From assembly GCA_021613535.1 (NCBI GenBank), contig CP075493.1:496001-560000 (forward strand): DNA of 64,000 nucleotides, given 5' to 3'. This document shows positions 12,128 to 23,847 of the stretch, one piece after another. The stretch's first letter is position 1, and the number at the start of each line of letters is the position of its first letter. The translations under genes were made by a program, and so were the position numbers. The notes under the pieces are model-generated. The model ran no database searches and had not been told where the DNA came from. It saw only the letters and a list, made by a program, of their open reading frames with translations. Source of the DNA: Adineta vaga. Lineage: Eukaryota > Rotifera.

Positions 12128-13570
12128 TCAGTTAAGAACGAATGGAAATTTTGGCAATGTTTTGAATCATGGAGAAAATTATTTTGGAGAACAAAAAGAT
12201 AACACACCGTATTTTGATAATGTTTCGTTTTTGTAAATTTTCTAAAAGAGACTAAAAAAGTAATTATGTATTAGTATATGTATACTACTGGATTTAAAAC
12301 TATCATTTTTTGAAAAGAGATAGTGTTTTTTTTAATAATTTACTGAAATAATTTGCTGAACTAACCATTAAGAGGTTTGTAAAAGATAAAGAAAAAATGC
12401 TTTGCCTGTCACCAAAGGTTTCCGATTTCAGTTTTTTTACAGCATGGAATCGAAATCGCTAAACTTTACTATTTTCAGGATAAGAATCGCCCATAACTAT
12501 TTAATATCTCTGATTTATATTATCTGTGAACTGTCTGCGGACGAATTCTTAGACATTCACCACTCACAAGAAGTAAGATTCGAGGGAAAATAGTTTTGTT
12601 CAGTAGTGTAAGCTAGCTCCTCAATCGTAATCCATTGATGAATGGACTGTATACATATAATGTTTGTTATCTGTACCGTACAAAAGCTCATAAAAGCAAT
12701 AGATTGAATAGTCTTCATCCCTTCTTTTACAAAACTAAAGCCACGAGAAAACAATGTCGGTTCAACGTCGTCAAATACTGATCTCAATTATGTGGCGTCA
12801 TCCGGTTACTAAAAAGTATTCGTTTCTAGCCTTACCTGTTTATACGATCAAAATAATTACAAATGCTTGCTACTATAAAACGATACGCATATTTATATCG
12901 TTCTGTGTCTGTTACTTTTATTTTCTCACTCTCTTCTTCTGTCTCTCTATCTATCTTATGTTTCTCTCTTGATTCTCTCCAGAAAACGAAAACAAACCAA
13001 ACCGAAATAAGTTTTAAAAAGTAAGTGAAGCTACACTCTAAAAAAAGGTACTTTGCTGAACTTTAAAGATTCAGTAATTCTGTGCCGAACTATTTCAAGT
13101 TCAGCAAAGTGGAAAACATTCGTATCCATCGAAGAAAACCTTTTTAGATTCAGAAATACATACACAGTTCCGTAAGTGTTCGAAGGTTTTTATCCTATGC
13201 ATGAAACTACTAGTAGTTTTGTAGACTCTTTGAGTGTTCGATATATACAGTGCACGATGCTTCTGGCTGTTTTGCATATTTTGTTCGAAGCTATCGGCAG
13301 TTCGCTAGATGTTCTGCAGTTTTCGTGTATTTGTGCGGTAACTACTAATTGCTGTCCAGATTTGCTGAAGTTTTAGCGCGCTCTGTAGGAAAACATCGCT
13401 AAGTTTGTTCATACTCGGAGGGTCCCGTCGTTTTCTTATGAAGTCTGGCATACAGGAAGAGCCAGAAGTCTTAGTCATTCAGAGAAAAACTGCTGGTTCT
13501 TTCTTATAAAAAGCTCAAAAATACTTAAACTTTGGTATCTTATCTCTTGGAAGCAGGCGAATATTACCTG
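12128..13570. other. No gene seen; one short hairpin
   Basis: AT-rich. The only structure is an inverted pair ACTTTGCTGAAC (13050-13061) with GTTCAGCAAAGT (13099-13110), just downstream of CACTCTAAAAAAAGG at 13034, which loosely resembles the CACTGTAAAAAAAGCG end of the element at 60079. Confidence 0.4.
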
Positions 13571-14153
13571 AAAGTTTCATGTCTCTATCCCCTATTATAA
13601 GGGAGATATATATGCTAACATGCTAGAAATCTTATTTTTCCAGGCGAAAAATTATTGCGTAGGATTTTGTTCTTTTTTTAAATCAAAAGTTATCTAATTA
13701 AAATACGCTTTAGTGTGTAGATTGTAAAGCTTTTCATGCTGCATTTTGCGTGTAGTTTATTCAGCAGTGTCACATATCCCGCAGATCGGGGATGCACCCT
13801 CATCTCCTGTGGGATATGAGTCCATATCCATCGGGAGATGCAGTATTTAGTGCAGGATATGCGGCTATCTAGGAGTGAGGGTGCGCATTCTGTGGGAGAC
13901 AGACGCATATCCCGCACTAAATACTGCATCTCCCGATGGATACGGACTCATCTCCCGCGGGAGATGAGGGTGCATCCCCGATCTGCGGGATATGTGACAC
14001 CACTCAGTTTATTCTCTTCATATAGAGGAAAGATAAAACGCAAGAGTGACCATTTTTTATGCGCCAACCGTTGTTTTCAGACTGGAAAAATAAGATTTCT
14101 AGCATGTTAACCTATATATCTCCCTTATAATAGGGGATAGAAACATGAAACTT
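13571..14153. mobile_element. Outer foldback element, interrupted by a second foldback
   Basis: Arms 13571-13643 and 14081-14153 are inverted copies; both contain CTATCCCCTATTATAAGGG-type sequence, in opposite orientation. A younger 243-bp palindrome is inserted between them at 13763-14005. No coding capacity is seen. Confidence 0.8.
13763..14005. mobile_element. Inner 243-bp palindromic MITE with 9-bp target duplication
   Basis: AGTTTATTC is duplicated at 13754-13762 and 14006-14014. The inserted unit is an almost complete palindrome: the left half begins AGCAGTGTCACATATCCC and the right half ends in its complement, with only a short centre. It is much more GC-rich than the surroundings (words such as TCCCGCGGGAGATGAGGG). 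A 9-bp duplication suggests Mutator-type mobilisation. Confidence 0.85.
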
Positions 14154-14757
14154 TGAGGGAGTAGGTGCGCGCGTGGGTGTGGGTGAAAGTGAGAGTAATG
14201 GCAAAACGTTTATGACCGCGACTTCATACATGAGCACAGATCATTCAATCTGATGACGATCGAAAATACCGCAGCTTCTCTGTGGAGGTAATGACTCCTG
14301 CAGCCACATTCAAGTTGTAGTTTACATAATAGTAGTCGAATGGTCAACGAAAGCTTCCCCATAAGGAAACTTGTAGTATCACTTTCCTCCACTGAACATT
14401 TGTAACACTCATAAAATTGTGTGTCTAGACAACTTTATATGGAATTAATTTGAATAAATCACTTTATTATCATTAACCCATACTTAAGCTAAGACAGAAA
14501 ACATAAAACTTTGGCTTGTTTCCGCATTTTTTTACTTACATTTATCGTCTTTACCACTAGAGTCAGGCAGGGTCGCCTGATCGATTGTTAATCTCTCGTG
14601 TATCACTATGATAGTCAAATAGTACAATGAAGAAAGGAGAGAAAAACATTGAAAAGACATACATATATTCATGTAAAGAATAATTGTATAGTACTTTGTA
14701 GTCTGATGAAGAATACACTGCATTCGAAAGCTTACTATTGTTTTTAATTTTAATTAG
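14154..14757. other. No gene seen
   Basis: AT-rich sequence. A short GTGGGTGTGGGTGAAAG tract lies at 14172-14189, one more G-rich telomere-like word. Nothing else is supported. Confidence 0.3.
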
Positions 14758-14928
14758 TTTAATAAAGGAAAAGGTGAACAACACAAAATATCACTTAATC
14801 TTCGATGTAAGGCCATTCCGTTGTTGATAGTTGATGATGCTAAACGGACATACATTTTGAACAAATCTAATATTAAATCTTTCGATGATTTTTATGAATG
14901 TCTTTTGTGTAATTATCATAAGGATGGG
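14758..14928 (+). pseudogene. Protein-like fragment ending in a telomere-like tract
   Basis: An open frame of about 56 codons without an obvious start. Its middle reads like real protein (LNLRCKAIPLLIVDDAKRTY, then KSFDDFYECLLCNYHKDG). It runs straight into the GGGTGTG tract at 14924, where the frame stops. The style recalls retroelement or transposon proteins, but I cannot name the family and a chance frame is possible. Confidence 0.3.
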
Positions 14929-15048
14929 TGAGGGTGTGGGTGTGGGTGTGGGTGTGGGTGTGTGTGTGTGTGTGTGTGTGAGGGTGTGTGTGAGGGTGTG
15001 GGTGGGTGTGGGTGTGGGTGTGGGTGAGGGTGTGGGTGTGTGGGTGTG
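14924..15048 (+). repeat. Interstitial telomere-like (TGTGGG)n tract
   Basis: About 125 bp made of GGGTGT/TGTGGG hexamers with GAGGGTG and GTGTGTGT variants. The G-rich strand is the plus strand. The open frames across it, on the minus strand His-Pro repeats, are artefacts. Confidence 0.9.
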
Positions 15049-15082
15049 ACGATTTTTTTCTCTCGATAATCCCTTTCGAAAA

Positions 15083-15347
15083 CTACATGATTCGATAGAG
15101 AATTAAGTTCTGAATCCAACACAACCTTTTTTAGAGTTAACACAGGTTCTCAGGCGAATCCGGACAAGAATTACAAAATTTCTAAGTCCAAAAGTTGGGT
15201 GAAAAAGACGGTTTTCTGTGAAAACCTCTAATTTTTGGCCGGTGACCTCTATCAAAAGTGACATGATTCGATAGAGAATTAAATTCTGAATCTAACACAA
15301 CCACTTTTAGACTTAACACAAGTTCTCAGGCGAATCCGAACAAGAAA
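15083..15347 (+). repeat. Two direct copies of a ~90-bp unit
   Basis: 15083-15172 and 15260-15347 are diverged direct repeats (shared words ACATGATTCGATAGAGAATT and TTCTCAGGCGAATCCG), about 175 bp apart. Each begins with a copy of the recurring palindrome (15089-15116 and 15265-15292). Confidence 0.8.
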
Positions 15348-15684
15348 TACTCGAATATGGTGCTAACTTTACTTACATGAAAAAAATTCATTTCAAGAAA
15401 AAACTTTCTATAATAGAGTTGTCTTTTTACCCTAGAAAATTATTTGTTCGCCGGTTTTTACCGGTTTGCAACCCCGTTTTAAACCGGTCGGTCCGAACCG
15501 GTCTAAGATTTAAACCGGTTGCACGGGACTGGTCTGAATTTTCTTGCCTGGCTACAACTCTGATACAGTTCTCTTTCGATATTGAATGTTGGATCTGAGA
15601 AACTAACACATTCCATGAGATTGTTAGCACTCAATGTAATAATCAATAATATGGATTATTTTGGAACACTTTGCAACATACTAA

Positions 15685-16050
15685 GATATTCATTTGAAGA
15701 TCAGTTGGAAAGAACTGCTACAGATAAAAGAATGGGGAGGAGAAGTGCAAATTCAAGCTCTATCTATAGCACTATCTCGTCCTATACATTCATATATAAA
15801 GTTTAACAAACATTGAAATCCAAACAACATACATTTTATCCCATCAAATATTAGTTTACAGGAATTAATCGATCGATTTAATAAGCAAACAGCAGGTGGT
15901 CATTTAATATATCTTGAATATGAATCAGACAGAAACAAAATAGGACTTTGTGTTTATTACATTGGTATACATTATGATGCTCTTTTACCTTGTCAAGATA
16001 ATCCTCCTCAGTTTGTACCGCATTTTCATCTAATAAACATGACTTTATAA
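15685..16050 (+). pseudogene. OTU-type cysteine protease fragment
   Basis: OTU proteases remove ubiquitin; their fold ends in a WGG strand region and a catalytic His in a G-x-HYD/S motif. The frame from 15685 reads WKELLQIKEWGGEVQIQALS, then IALSRPIHSYIKF, then after an in-frame TGA (15814-15816) continues NISLQELIDRF, GGHLIYLEYESDRNKIGLCV and YYIGIHYDALLP, ending at TAA 16048-16050. The WGGE element and the catalytic-His IHYDALLP are clear. The N-terminal half with the catalytic Asp/Cys box is not readable upstream, where the frame closes near 15680. It is therefore a broken, partial copy. Such genes occur both as host genes and as transposon cargo; no flanking element was identified. Confidence 0.6.
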
Positions 16051-17389
16051 CATAGAAAGGCTTTCATTAAAGATATAGAAAACCGGTAAAAACAAATTTT
16101 TCGTTCATGCAAGTGATTACTTCGGTGGAACTAACTCCTCGCCACGTCCTATGAGACCAAAAAAGGGTATCCGCTGGACCTAAGGGGTGGTTCCTTAGTG
16201 CGCTCAGGGATGATTTATTTTAGATAAATTCATTAAAACTAATTTATCTTCGTCTTTACTTTTTGAAGCATACATAACAGTCGGATTTCAATTCGAGGTT
16301 TCCGCATTTATTTTATTACTGACATTGTTCAATGCACCAACTGACATATGTAGATCTTTCCTTTTGGCTACAACATACTTCAAATACAACCAAGACATAA
16401 AAACTATACAATTCAAATAGCACTTGTACATCTTGTGTAATCATCATCATCATCATTAGAAATAAGAAAAAGGTTGATGACAGATTGAAAAGTAGATTGA
16501 ATTTGTTGATTAACGATATATCTTGCGTAAAAAAAGCTCCCTCTTTTTCACAGACATTTATGTGTCTTTCTTAATGACAACGACATGTTATTCGTTTACA
16601 TAACATTAACAAATATGTTTAAACATCAATATATATAATTACTGAATAGATCAAACATTTATATCATCATCATCATCATTATTATCATAGACATTAAATA
16701 ACACATTTTTTTCTTTTTTAATATCTCAATCAGCAAATTTCTTTTTTTAATCTTTACAAATAATTTTATATTAATTTAAAAATATTTAAAAAAAACCGAT
16801 TTGATTTTAAAATTAATTTAAAGTAACTTTATAAGATATAAACCAATGATTTATCTATAGAAGCTCGTTCAAAAATATTGATTTGACCATTCTAAATCTA
16901 TAGATTAAAAAACTAGTGAAAAGTTTATTTCTTTAATATTTATCAAGAAATAATTTAATAATGATTTTTCTTTATTAAAACTTGTTTCATTTCATTTCTT
17001 CTATGTTGATCGTTTGTGGATATAAAAATCTTTTTTAGAGAAACGAATGTTTAGTAAAACAAAAAATGAAACTTGATAATTGTCTTATGATATGTATGTA
17101 TATCAAGAGTTACTTTTTCATCTTTAATGTAACTTTTACATGTCTATATTCTCAATAGAAATATATTATTATATATGTTCATAAAAGATTAATATTAAAT
17201 AAAATAATTAAAAAAAGTTCTTTTTAATCATTGACTAATAATTAAATGAAATTTATTTTGATCAAAATATTTATATTAATATTCAAATCGATTCAACATA
17301 GTTTGTTTCTTTCTTTTTTAATGAAACGAAATAAAGTTTATTTTATGAAAATATTTCTTCATATTTTCTTTTATTGATGAATAAACATA
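16051..17389. other. Very AT-rich spacer with short CAT-trinucleotide runs
   Basis: No gene is supported. Runs of ATC/TCA trinucleotides lie at about 16441-16457 and 16663-16688. The block 16600-17390 is extremely AT-rich. Confidence 0.4.
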
Positions 17390-18010
17390 TGATGCGTTAT
17401 AGCGATTGCCAGGAAATTGTATAAGCTTTAAGGTCCAACTAATTTCCCGGAAATTGAATTTCCCAATAATTATTTAGATTCACCCAAGGGGATAGCGGCT
17501 GACTGAGGGTGTGCGGCGGGGTAATATCATGTTGTGGGTGTGTGAAGAGCGCTGAAGGGATAGCAGCTGACTGAGGGTGTGCGGAGAGTGCGGCGGGGTA
17601 ATATCACATTGCGGGTGTGTGAAGAGTGTATGGCAGTCATAAACTAAAGTCCATAATAGCCGTGTAGCCCGTATAGTCCGTATTGGCCGTAATGGACAAT
17701 TTCCAAGTTTCCATCATGGAAATTAGGTCCTATACGGCCAATACGGACTATACGGACTATACGGAAACTAAAAATAAAGTCCATAATGGAACTAATTTCC
17801 ATGATGGAAATTGGGAAATTCTTCATTACGGACTATACGGCCAATACGGACTATACGGCCTATACGGCCTATACGGACTATACGGCCTATACGGACTATA
17901 CGGCCTATACGGACTATACAGCCTATACGGAAACTAAAACCTATAGTCCAAAACATGTTATTTATAGGTGTTGCAAAATTGGATTTCCCGGTAAACGCTA
18001 TAACGCATCA
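17390..18010. mobile_element. ~620-bp inverted-repeat element carrying a minisatellite
   Basis: Termini TGATGCGTTATAGCG (17390-17404) and its complement (17996-18010) are perfect over 15 bp and continue imperfectly for about 28 bp. Inside are two direct copies of a GC-rich unit (17488-17549 and 17557-17628, GATAGCRGCTGACTGAGGGT) and the minisatellite below. No target duplication is evident and there is no coding sequence. Confidence 0.7.
17650..17940 (+). repeat. 9-bp minisatellite, TATACGGMC-type
   Basis: Tandem and interrupted copies of ACTATACGG / CCTATACGG; the densest run is 17828-17930. The left part holds the same words in inverted orientation (CCGTATAGTCCGTATTGGCC), so it can fold back. 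The Tyr-Gly and Ile-Arg-Pro reading frames across it are artefacts. Confidence 0.85.
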
Positions 18011-18434
18011 GATCTGAATAAAACAATGAAATCGATTATTATCGTTCATTTTCTATAGATTAAATATATTTAAATAAATCTCTTATCATATCAAAATCAA
18101 TTATTTATTAAATAAAATAATGAATAACGACAAGATTTATCAATATTATCTTCTGTTTTCATTTTGATATTATTATTAGTACATCTTATATTGAAATATA
18201 ATATAAATCAATATGATTTAATTGATATTATGTTTGATTATGCACAGTTTAATTATAATGAAAGAATTGATAAAAACAGAATTTGAAAGACGTCAATTTT
18301 ATTTTCTAATTTAATAAGAAATATTTCTATAACAAACAAAATAAATATTTCATAGTTCTTTTCAAAAAATAATTTCATTTATAATATATGAATTAAAATA
18401 GATTAATGAATTAAAATCGAAAGACTGAAAACCA
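18011..18434. other. No gene seen
   Basis: Very AT-rich spacer between the inverted-repeat element ending at 18010 and the long-TIR transposon starting at 18435. Confidence 0.3.
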
Positions 18435-19257
18435 AAAGGACAGGGGCGTATAAGCAATGGAAAATGGGCTCAAAGGAATTTATCAAAACTTCGTCGAGAA
18501 ATTGTTCTAGGAAAGTGAGATAAGCTATATTAGAGCAAATTCAAGCAATACTAAGCGTATTTGAACATGCTTTCATGTGAAAATATCATAAAATATTATA
18601 GGGGCTTTTATACATATTATTTGTATTTATAATGGGCCAGTTTTTGACTAAAACAGAAAACCTTTGAAAAATATATAAAGCTCATTTTATCTTCATTGGA
18701 AAGAGCATTAAATTCTGCATCGTTCTATATAAAGATCATGTCTTTAAACCAATTATTACTACTATTTTTCTATAATTTACTACTATTAAAAATATATTAT
18801 TTTATACATTATTTTATCTAATTTTGACTTTTTCAATACATTTTTTGCGTGAGCCGCTTTCGCTTATATACCATTTGATAGAGCGAAGAAAGCGCTACAA
18901 ACTGGTATATAAATCATTTAATTTCGAGTTGGTCCCGGTATTCATAAAAGTCAAAAACTATGTTCGATGCACGAAAAATTCACTTTTTTTATGTATTAGT
19001 CAATTATTATTTAATTATTGTTTTTGATAGAAGCGACAGTTAATATAATTTTCATTCAAAGGATATTCAGACATATCTCAAATAAAAAATTCTTATATCT
19101 TTTGTGTTAAAAAGCAACATTTTTCAGCCTTAAAATGATGACATGTTAATATATCTTGTAATTTTTCGACATTAGTCAATATTAACATTTTGAAATTTCT
19201 GTAAGAACAACTTTATTATTTTAATTCAATTTGTTAGGTCAATTTCAAATGAGAAAT
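18435..19257 (+). repeat. Left long terminal inverted repeat
   Basis: Pairs with 22220-23041. Contains GAGCATTAAATTCTGCATCG (18703-18722), a half-degenerate copy of the recurring palindrome. The inner part (19140-19257) is the likely promoter side for the transposase. Confidence 0.9.
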
Positions 19258-19384
19258 ACTTCATTTTAAAAAAGATACTTAAAGACAGAACTATTCGTTG
19301 ACGATGATGACGTCATTTTTTTCCGTTCTGTCATATATATTTTGTTTAACGTTCAATTCGTTACCGTTAATTTGACAATATACA

Positions 19385-22181
19385 ATGCCTCGTAATCCTC
19401 GGGCAAGATGTTTTCAGTGTAATACAGTTGTTGATAATGCACGACCGATCACTAATTTATTGCTGAAACTATATCTCTCTGCTCGGTGTCATAAAAGACA
19501 CGATTGTACGTCTTATGTTTGCAAAGGATGCCGATCAAAGTATGAAAGATGGTATCGTAAAACAAAGGACCAGATTGATGACCTTATTGATGATGATAAA
19601 TTGAATGAAAACGACGATGAAATTGAAGAAGTAATATCTCATGTAACTTTAACATGTGAAATATTTTTTGTATATATAGAATATGGGTTTAGAAGAGAAA
19701 AATAACACAAAATCTACTCAGACATCAAAACAAATTGAATCAGTAAAGATCAGAGTGAATCGATGTAGCAAAGATGAAAAGTAAAATATGAAAAGATGTT
19801 TTTAGGGATCTTATTTTTATTATCTGTTTAGTTCTTGTATTGTTTGTGGAGTGAGAAACTCCAATAATCGAACTCGATTAAATGAAGAAGATAGGAATAC
19901 ATTGTTTATCAAACGAGGAATATATATATCACCTGGAGCTCGTTGTTGTGGCGATCATTTCTGCAGAGGACAATTGTCTTATGAAGCCATTCATCGAATT
20001 ATTCCATTTGATTCTGATCTTGTTTCTTTTACTTCTCAAGACATTGAGAAAATATTCAACAGCTTTCGTACAGTTACTCAAAGCAACATAGCATTTGATT
20101 TTGATAATGATGCTTCTCTGGATGATACTGCATATTACAATATTACTGGTCTATCGAAAGGTAGGATGGTTAATCTCATTTGCTGGGACAGTACTGTTGA
20201 AAAAATCTAGGATTATTTGAATGTCATAATCCGTTTGTTAGCGAATTTCTATAAAGTAATCTGTACTTGGAGACTTTTAATTCAAATAAAAAACAAGCTT
20301 AATTCATGCATATATAATAGAATCTAATAAAATCATTTTTTAGATCAGTTCAACGATCTTCTTCAACAAATCCAACACATGCGTAACTCGAAAATTCGTT
20401 CTACTCGAGTTGCATTAGCAGTGTTCCTCGCAAAGTTTCGTTTGGGTCTTGCTAATCGAGTTTTAGCAACTATGTTTGGTTTAAAAGACAAAAGAACAGT
20501 TTCTCATGTTATCAATCAAGTGCGACAAGCATTAAAAATTAATTTTGTACCACATTATATAGGTTTCGATCATATTAATCGACAATCGGTGATTGACCAT
20601 CATCAATCTGCTGTTGCAACAGCTCTACTTGCCGATGTTTCTAATCAACTTTGTATTGTTATGGATGGTACATATCTTACAATTCAAAAGTCTAGTGACA
20701 ATCAATTTCAAAGAAGAACATATAGCATGCATAAGCATAAGAACCTTGTTAAACCAATGATAATAACCGCTACAGTAAGTGTTAAATAAAGAGAGTAATT
20801 TGTCCTCTTCTATGATTAAAATAAGTATTCTTTTAAATGTGAACATAAACATATATATGGTTCACTACTGAAAGGTCACATTTATAGAAAAGTTTTAGCT
20901 TTACTATTGAAAGAATATATAAGGATACAATTTAGGAAAAGGTAGCCTTAAAATATCGTAGCCGATAGAATGCTTTCTGAAGTTCATCATAGGATTTATA
21001 AAAATGATGCTTACCTTACTATTATGAGAGCTTCATTATTGCAATTTTACATAGGATGGTTATATTTTGTCAGTATTCGGACCTTTTCTGGCCGATGGAA
21101 AAAATAATGATGCTTCCATTATCAAACATATCTTGAAGAATAATGATCAAAATATCAAAAACTGGCTTCATGACGAAGATATCGTTATCGTTGATCGTGG
21201 CTTTAGAGATGCAGTAAATTCTATGGAAGAGCTTGGTTTTCAAGTTCAAATTCCAGCATTTCTAAAAGGAAAAAAACAATTTACAACAGAAGAAGCAAAC
21301 CGAACCCGATTTATAACTAAAAACCGTTGGATAATTGAAAGTGGTAAATATTATAGATAATTTTTTCTTCTAGTTGATCATCCGATATTTTAGTGAATGG
21401 CAAAATCAAAGAATGGAATTATTTTAACTCTCTTAAAAATTCATCTTTACAATTTCTACCTGATGATTTGGATATAGTATGTGCTCTTCATAATGCTTTT
21501 CGTCACCCAACAATGAAAGATCCATCAAGTGGAATTGAATTAGCTAGAATCATGTTAGAACAAATGAAGAAAGAAAATGAACTTGAAAAAAGATTAATTA
21601 GTATATCTGCCGATAAAAACATGCATTGGAGAAAATATGATTCTAGAATGTGCATATTTCCACATTTAACTGAAGAAGATGTACGAAACATTAGCTGTGG
21701 TTTGTTTCCTATCTTCTCTCGTAGAGTTTTTGTTTTATATTATTTTTCAGGGAACTATCAAATTAAACAATGCAAATCTTATATCAATGAACACTTTCAA
21801 TCTTCTTACCTTGATGAAAATGATCTTGAGTTCATTGTTGAATTGTGTGAAAAGCAACGTGATTTACTTCGAGTTCGATTCCACTCACGCCACAGCAATA
21901 CGAAACATCATATTGCAACAGTACAATTTGACAACAACTTGGAGCAGCCGATACAAGGTTGGTTTTGTACATGTGCATCTGGATCACGTACAGTCGGCTG
22001 TTGTGTTCATATTACTGCTCTACTTTGGTATATGGGTGTTCAACAAGGAGAAATGAATCCTAAAATCCATCCTCTTTCTGCTGCTCGACTACTTGGATTC
22101 GTAGACGATAGCTACATGAATGTTGATGATGATGATACAAACAACGACACCACCACAGATACACCAGACCTAGCTCATTGA
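19385..22181 (+). CDS. DDE_Tnp_4-type transposase with SWIM zinc finger, about seven exons
   Basis: Starts at ATG 19385 (MPRNPRARCFQC). The N-terminus has paired cysteines (CFQC, CHKRHDC, CKGC) and later IVCGVRNSN and CCGDHFC, a zinc-binding DNA-recognition region. A helix-turn-helix follows (FRLGLANRVLATMFGL, about 20427). The catalytic core is of IS5/DDE_Tnp_4 type: IVMDGTYLTIQKS (Asp, about 20658), FGPFLADGKNNDAS, IVDRGFRDAV (Asp, about 21189) and NRWIIE (Glu, about 21322). The C-terminus holds a SWIM finger, WFCTCASGSRTVGCCVH (about 21960-22010), then an Asp-rich tail. GT-AG introns: about 19630-19678, 19783-19829, 20160-20342, 20776-21052, 21340-21391 and 21699-21750; each joins flanking frames. 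No internal stop was found, so it may be active. It resembles metazoan ISL2EU/IS4EU-type transposases; that label is tentative. Confidence 0.75.
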
Positions 22182-22219
22182 TACTTGTTTTTATTACGAA
22201 CTACCCATTTCATATCTAT

Positions 22220-23041
22220 ATTTCTCATTTGAAATTGACCTAACAAATTGAATTAAAATAATAAAGTTGTTCTTACAGAAATTTCAAAATGTTATATTGA
22301 CTAATGTCGAAAAATTACAAGATATATTAACATGTCATCATTTTAAGGCTGAAAAATGTTGCTTTTTAACACAAAAGATATAAGAATTTTTTATTTGAGA
22401 TATGTCTGAATATCCTTTGAATGAAAATTATATTAACTGTCGCTTCTATCAAAAACAATAATTAAATAATAATTGACTAATACATAAAAAAAGTGAATTT
22501 TTCGTGCATCGAACATAGTTTTTGACTTTTATGAATACCGGGACCAACTCGAAATTAAATGATTTATATACCAGTTTGTAGCGCTTTCTTCGCTCTATCA
22601 AATGGTATATAAGCGAAAGCGGCTCACGCAAAAAATGTATTGAAAAAGTCAAAATTAGATAAAATAATGTATAAAATAATATATTTTTAATAGTAGTAAA
22701 TTATAGAAAAATAGTAGTAATAATTGGTTTAAAGACATGATCTTTATATAGAACGATGCAGAATTTAATGCTCTTTCCAATGAAGATAAAATGAGCTTTA
22801 TATATTTTTCAAAGGTTTTCTGTTTTAGTCAAAAACTGGCCCATTATAAATACAAATAATATGTATAAAAGCCCCTATAATATTTTATGATATTTTCACA
22901 TGAAAGCATGTTCAAATACGCTTAGTATTGCTTGAATTTGCTCTAATATAGCTTATCTCACTTTCCTAGAACAATTTCTCGACGAAGTTTTGATAAATTC
23001 CTTTGAGCCCATTTTCCATTGCTTATACGCCCCTGTCCTTT
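22220..23041 (-). repeat. Right long terminal inverted repeat
   Basis: Inverted copy of 18435-19257, ending in the complement of AAAGGACAGGGGCG. Confidence 0.9.
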
Positions 23042-23847
23042 ATATATGAACAATTTAAAATAAATTTTATATTAATAATAAATTATAAATTGAATTCTGA
23101 TAACAAATATTTTGATTTTATAATGAAAAACAATAGATGTCTGTAAATTATGCATTTTTAATAGACTTAATTTGCATTTTGAACTATATATTAAACGATT
23201 AAGACAGAAAAACAATTAAACAATAAAGTGTTGTTGTTTATATATAAATCTTAAGAAAATTTACTGTTTAATTCCTATGATGAAAATATAATAATTACAA
23301 TTCTATTTTATATTATTTTAAGCAAAATAAGAGATACAGAACATATTTATATAACTAACACAAAAATATGTTTAAATTACGCTTCTAACCTTAAATTAAA
23401 ATTTTTGACATATATTGTCGAATGATTCGACAAGCAACCACTCTTAACCATATTTGAAATATAACATAATAAGAACAACATCATTTTTAGAAACATCTCT
23501 GTTTTTAGATATGATAATATTTAAAGGGTACCTGTAATTTATGCAATCATCACAACCACCCAACTTTTTGCGATACGGTAAAAGTGAGTCCCACAACCAC
23601 CCACAACTCGATGAGTTATGTTCACAACCAGCCACAATCACCCACTTTTGATGAGTATTAGATGAAATAAACCGTCCACAAAGGTCAAAAAATAGTCCTC
23701 TTCAACACAACCACCCAAAATCTCTCTTATAGCTCCACAAACATCAGAAGTTGTCTCCCACAACCACCTACAGAACTAAAAAATCTACATTTTGTCAAGT
23801 GCAACTAGTGGGTTTAAATAGACCTGTAAGGATCTGGGTGGGGGTGT
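23042..23847. other. AT-rich spacer, then a CACAACCACC-word cluster
   Basis: 23042-23530 is plain AT-rich. From 23548 to 23775 the word CACAACCACC(CA/TA) recurs at least six times at irregular spacing (for example 23549, 23592, 23705, 23761), a degenerate relative of the telomere-like GGGTGG words. No gene is seen. Confidence 0.5.

Larger units (their letters stand above)
18435..23041 (+). mobile_element. Intact-looking 4.6-kb DNA transposon with 0.82-kb terminal inverted repeats
   Basis: Left repeat 18435-19257 and right repeat 22220-23041 are inverted and nearly identical by eye (a 67-codon frame inside is the same in both). The tips read AAAGGACAGGGGCG. One transposase gene (19385-22181) fills the centre. 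No clear target duplication is visible; at most a single A on each side. Near-identity of the long repeats argues for a recent insertion. Confidence 0.9.

Noticed and set aside
14916-15143. Open frame of His-Pro repeats
   Set aside because: It is the complement of the TGTGGG tract; a simple-repeat artefact.
17644-18058. Several overlapping frames with Tyr-Gly, Asp-Tyr-Thr and Ile-Arg-Pro repeats
   Set aside because: All are translations of the 9-bp minisatellite in different frames.
18824-22652. Identical 67-codon frames at 18824-19027 (+) and 22449-22652 (-)
   Set aside because: They lie in the two copies of the terminal inverted repeat; identity reflects the repeat, and the protein shows no known features.
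18435-23041. Considered as a Mutator or Zisupton element because of the SWIM finger
   Set aside because: The MDGTY, VDRGF and RWIIE motifs fit the DDE_Tnp_4/IS5-like core better; no 8-9 bp duplication is seen.
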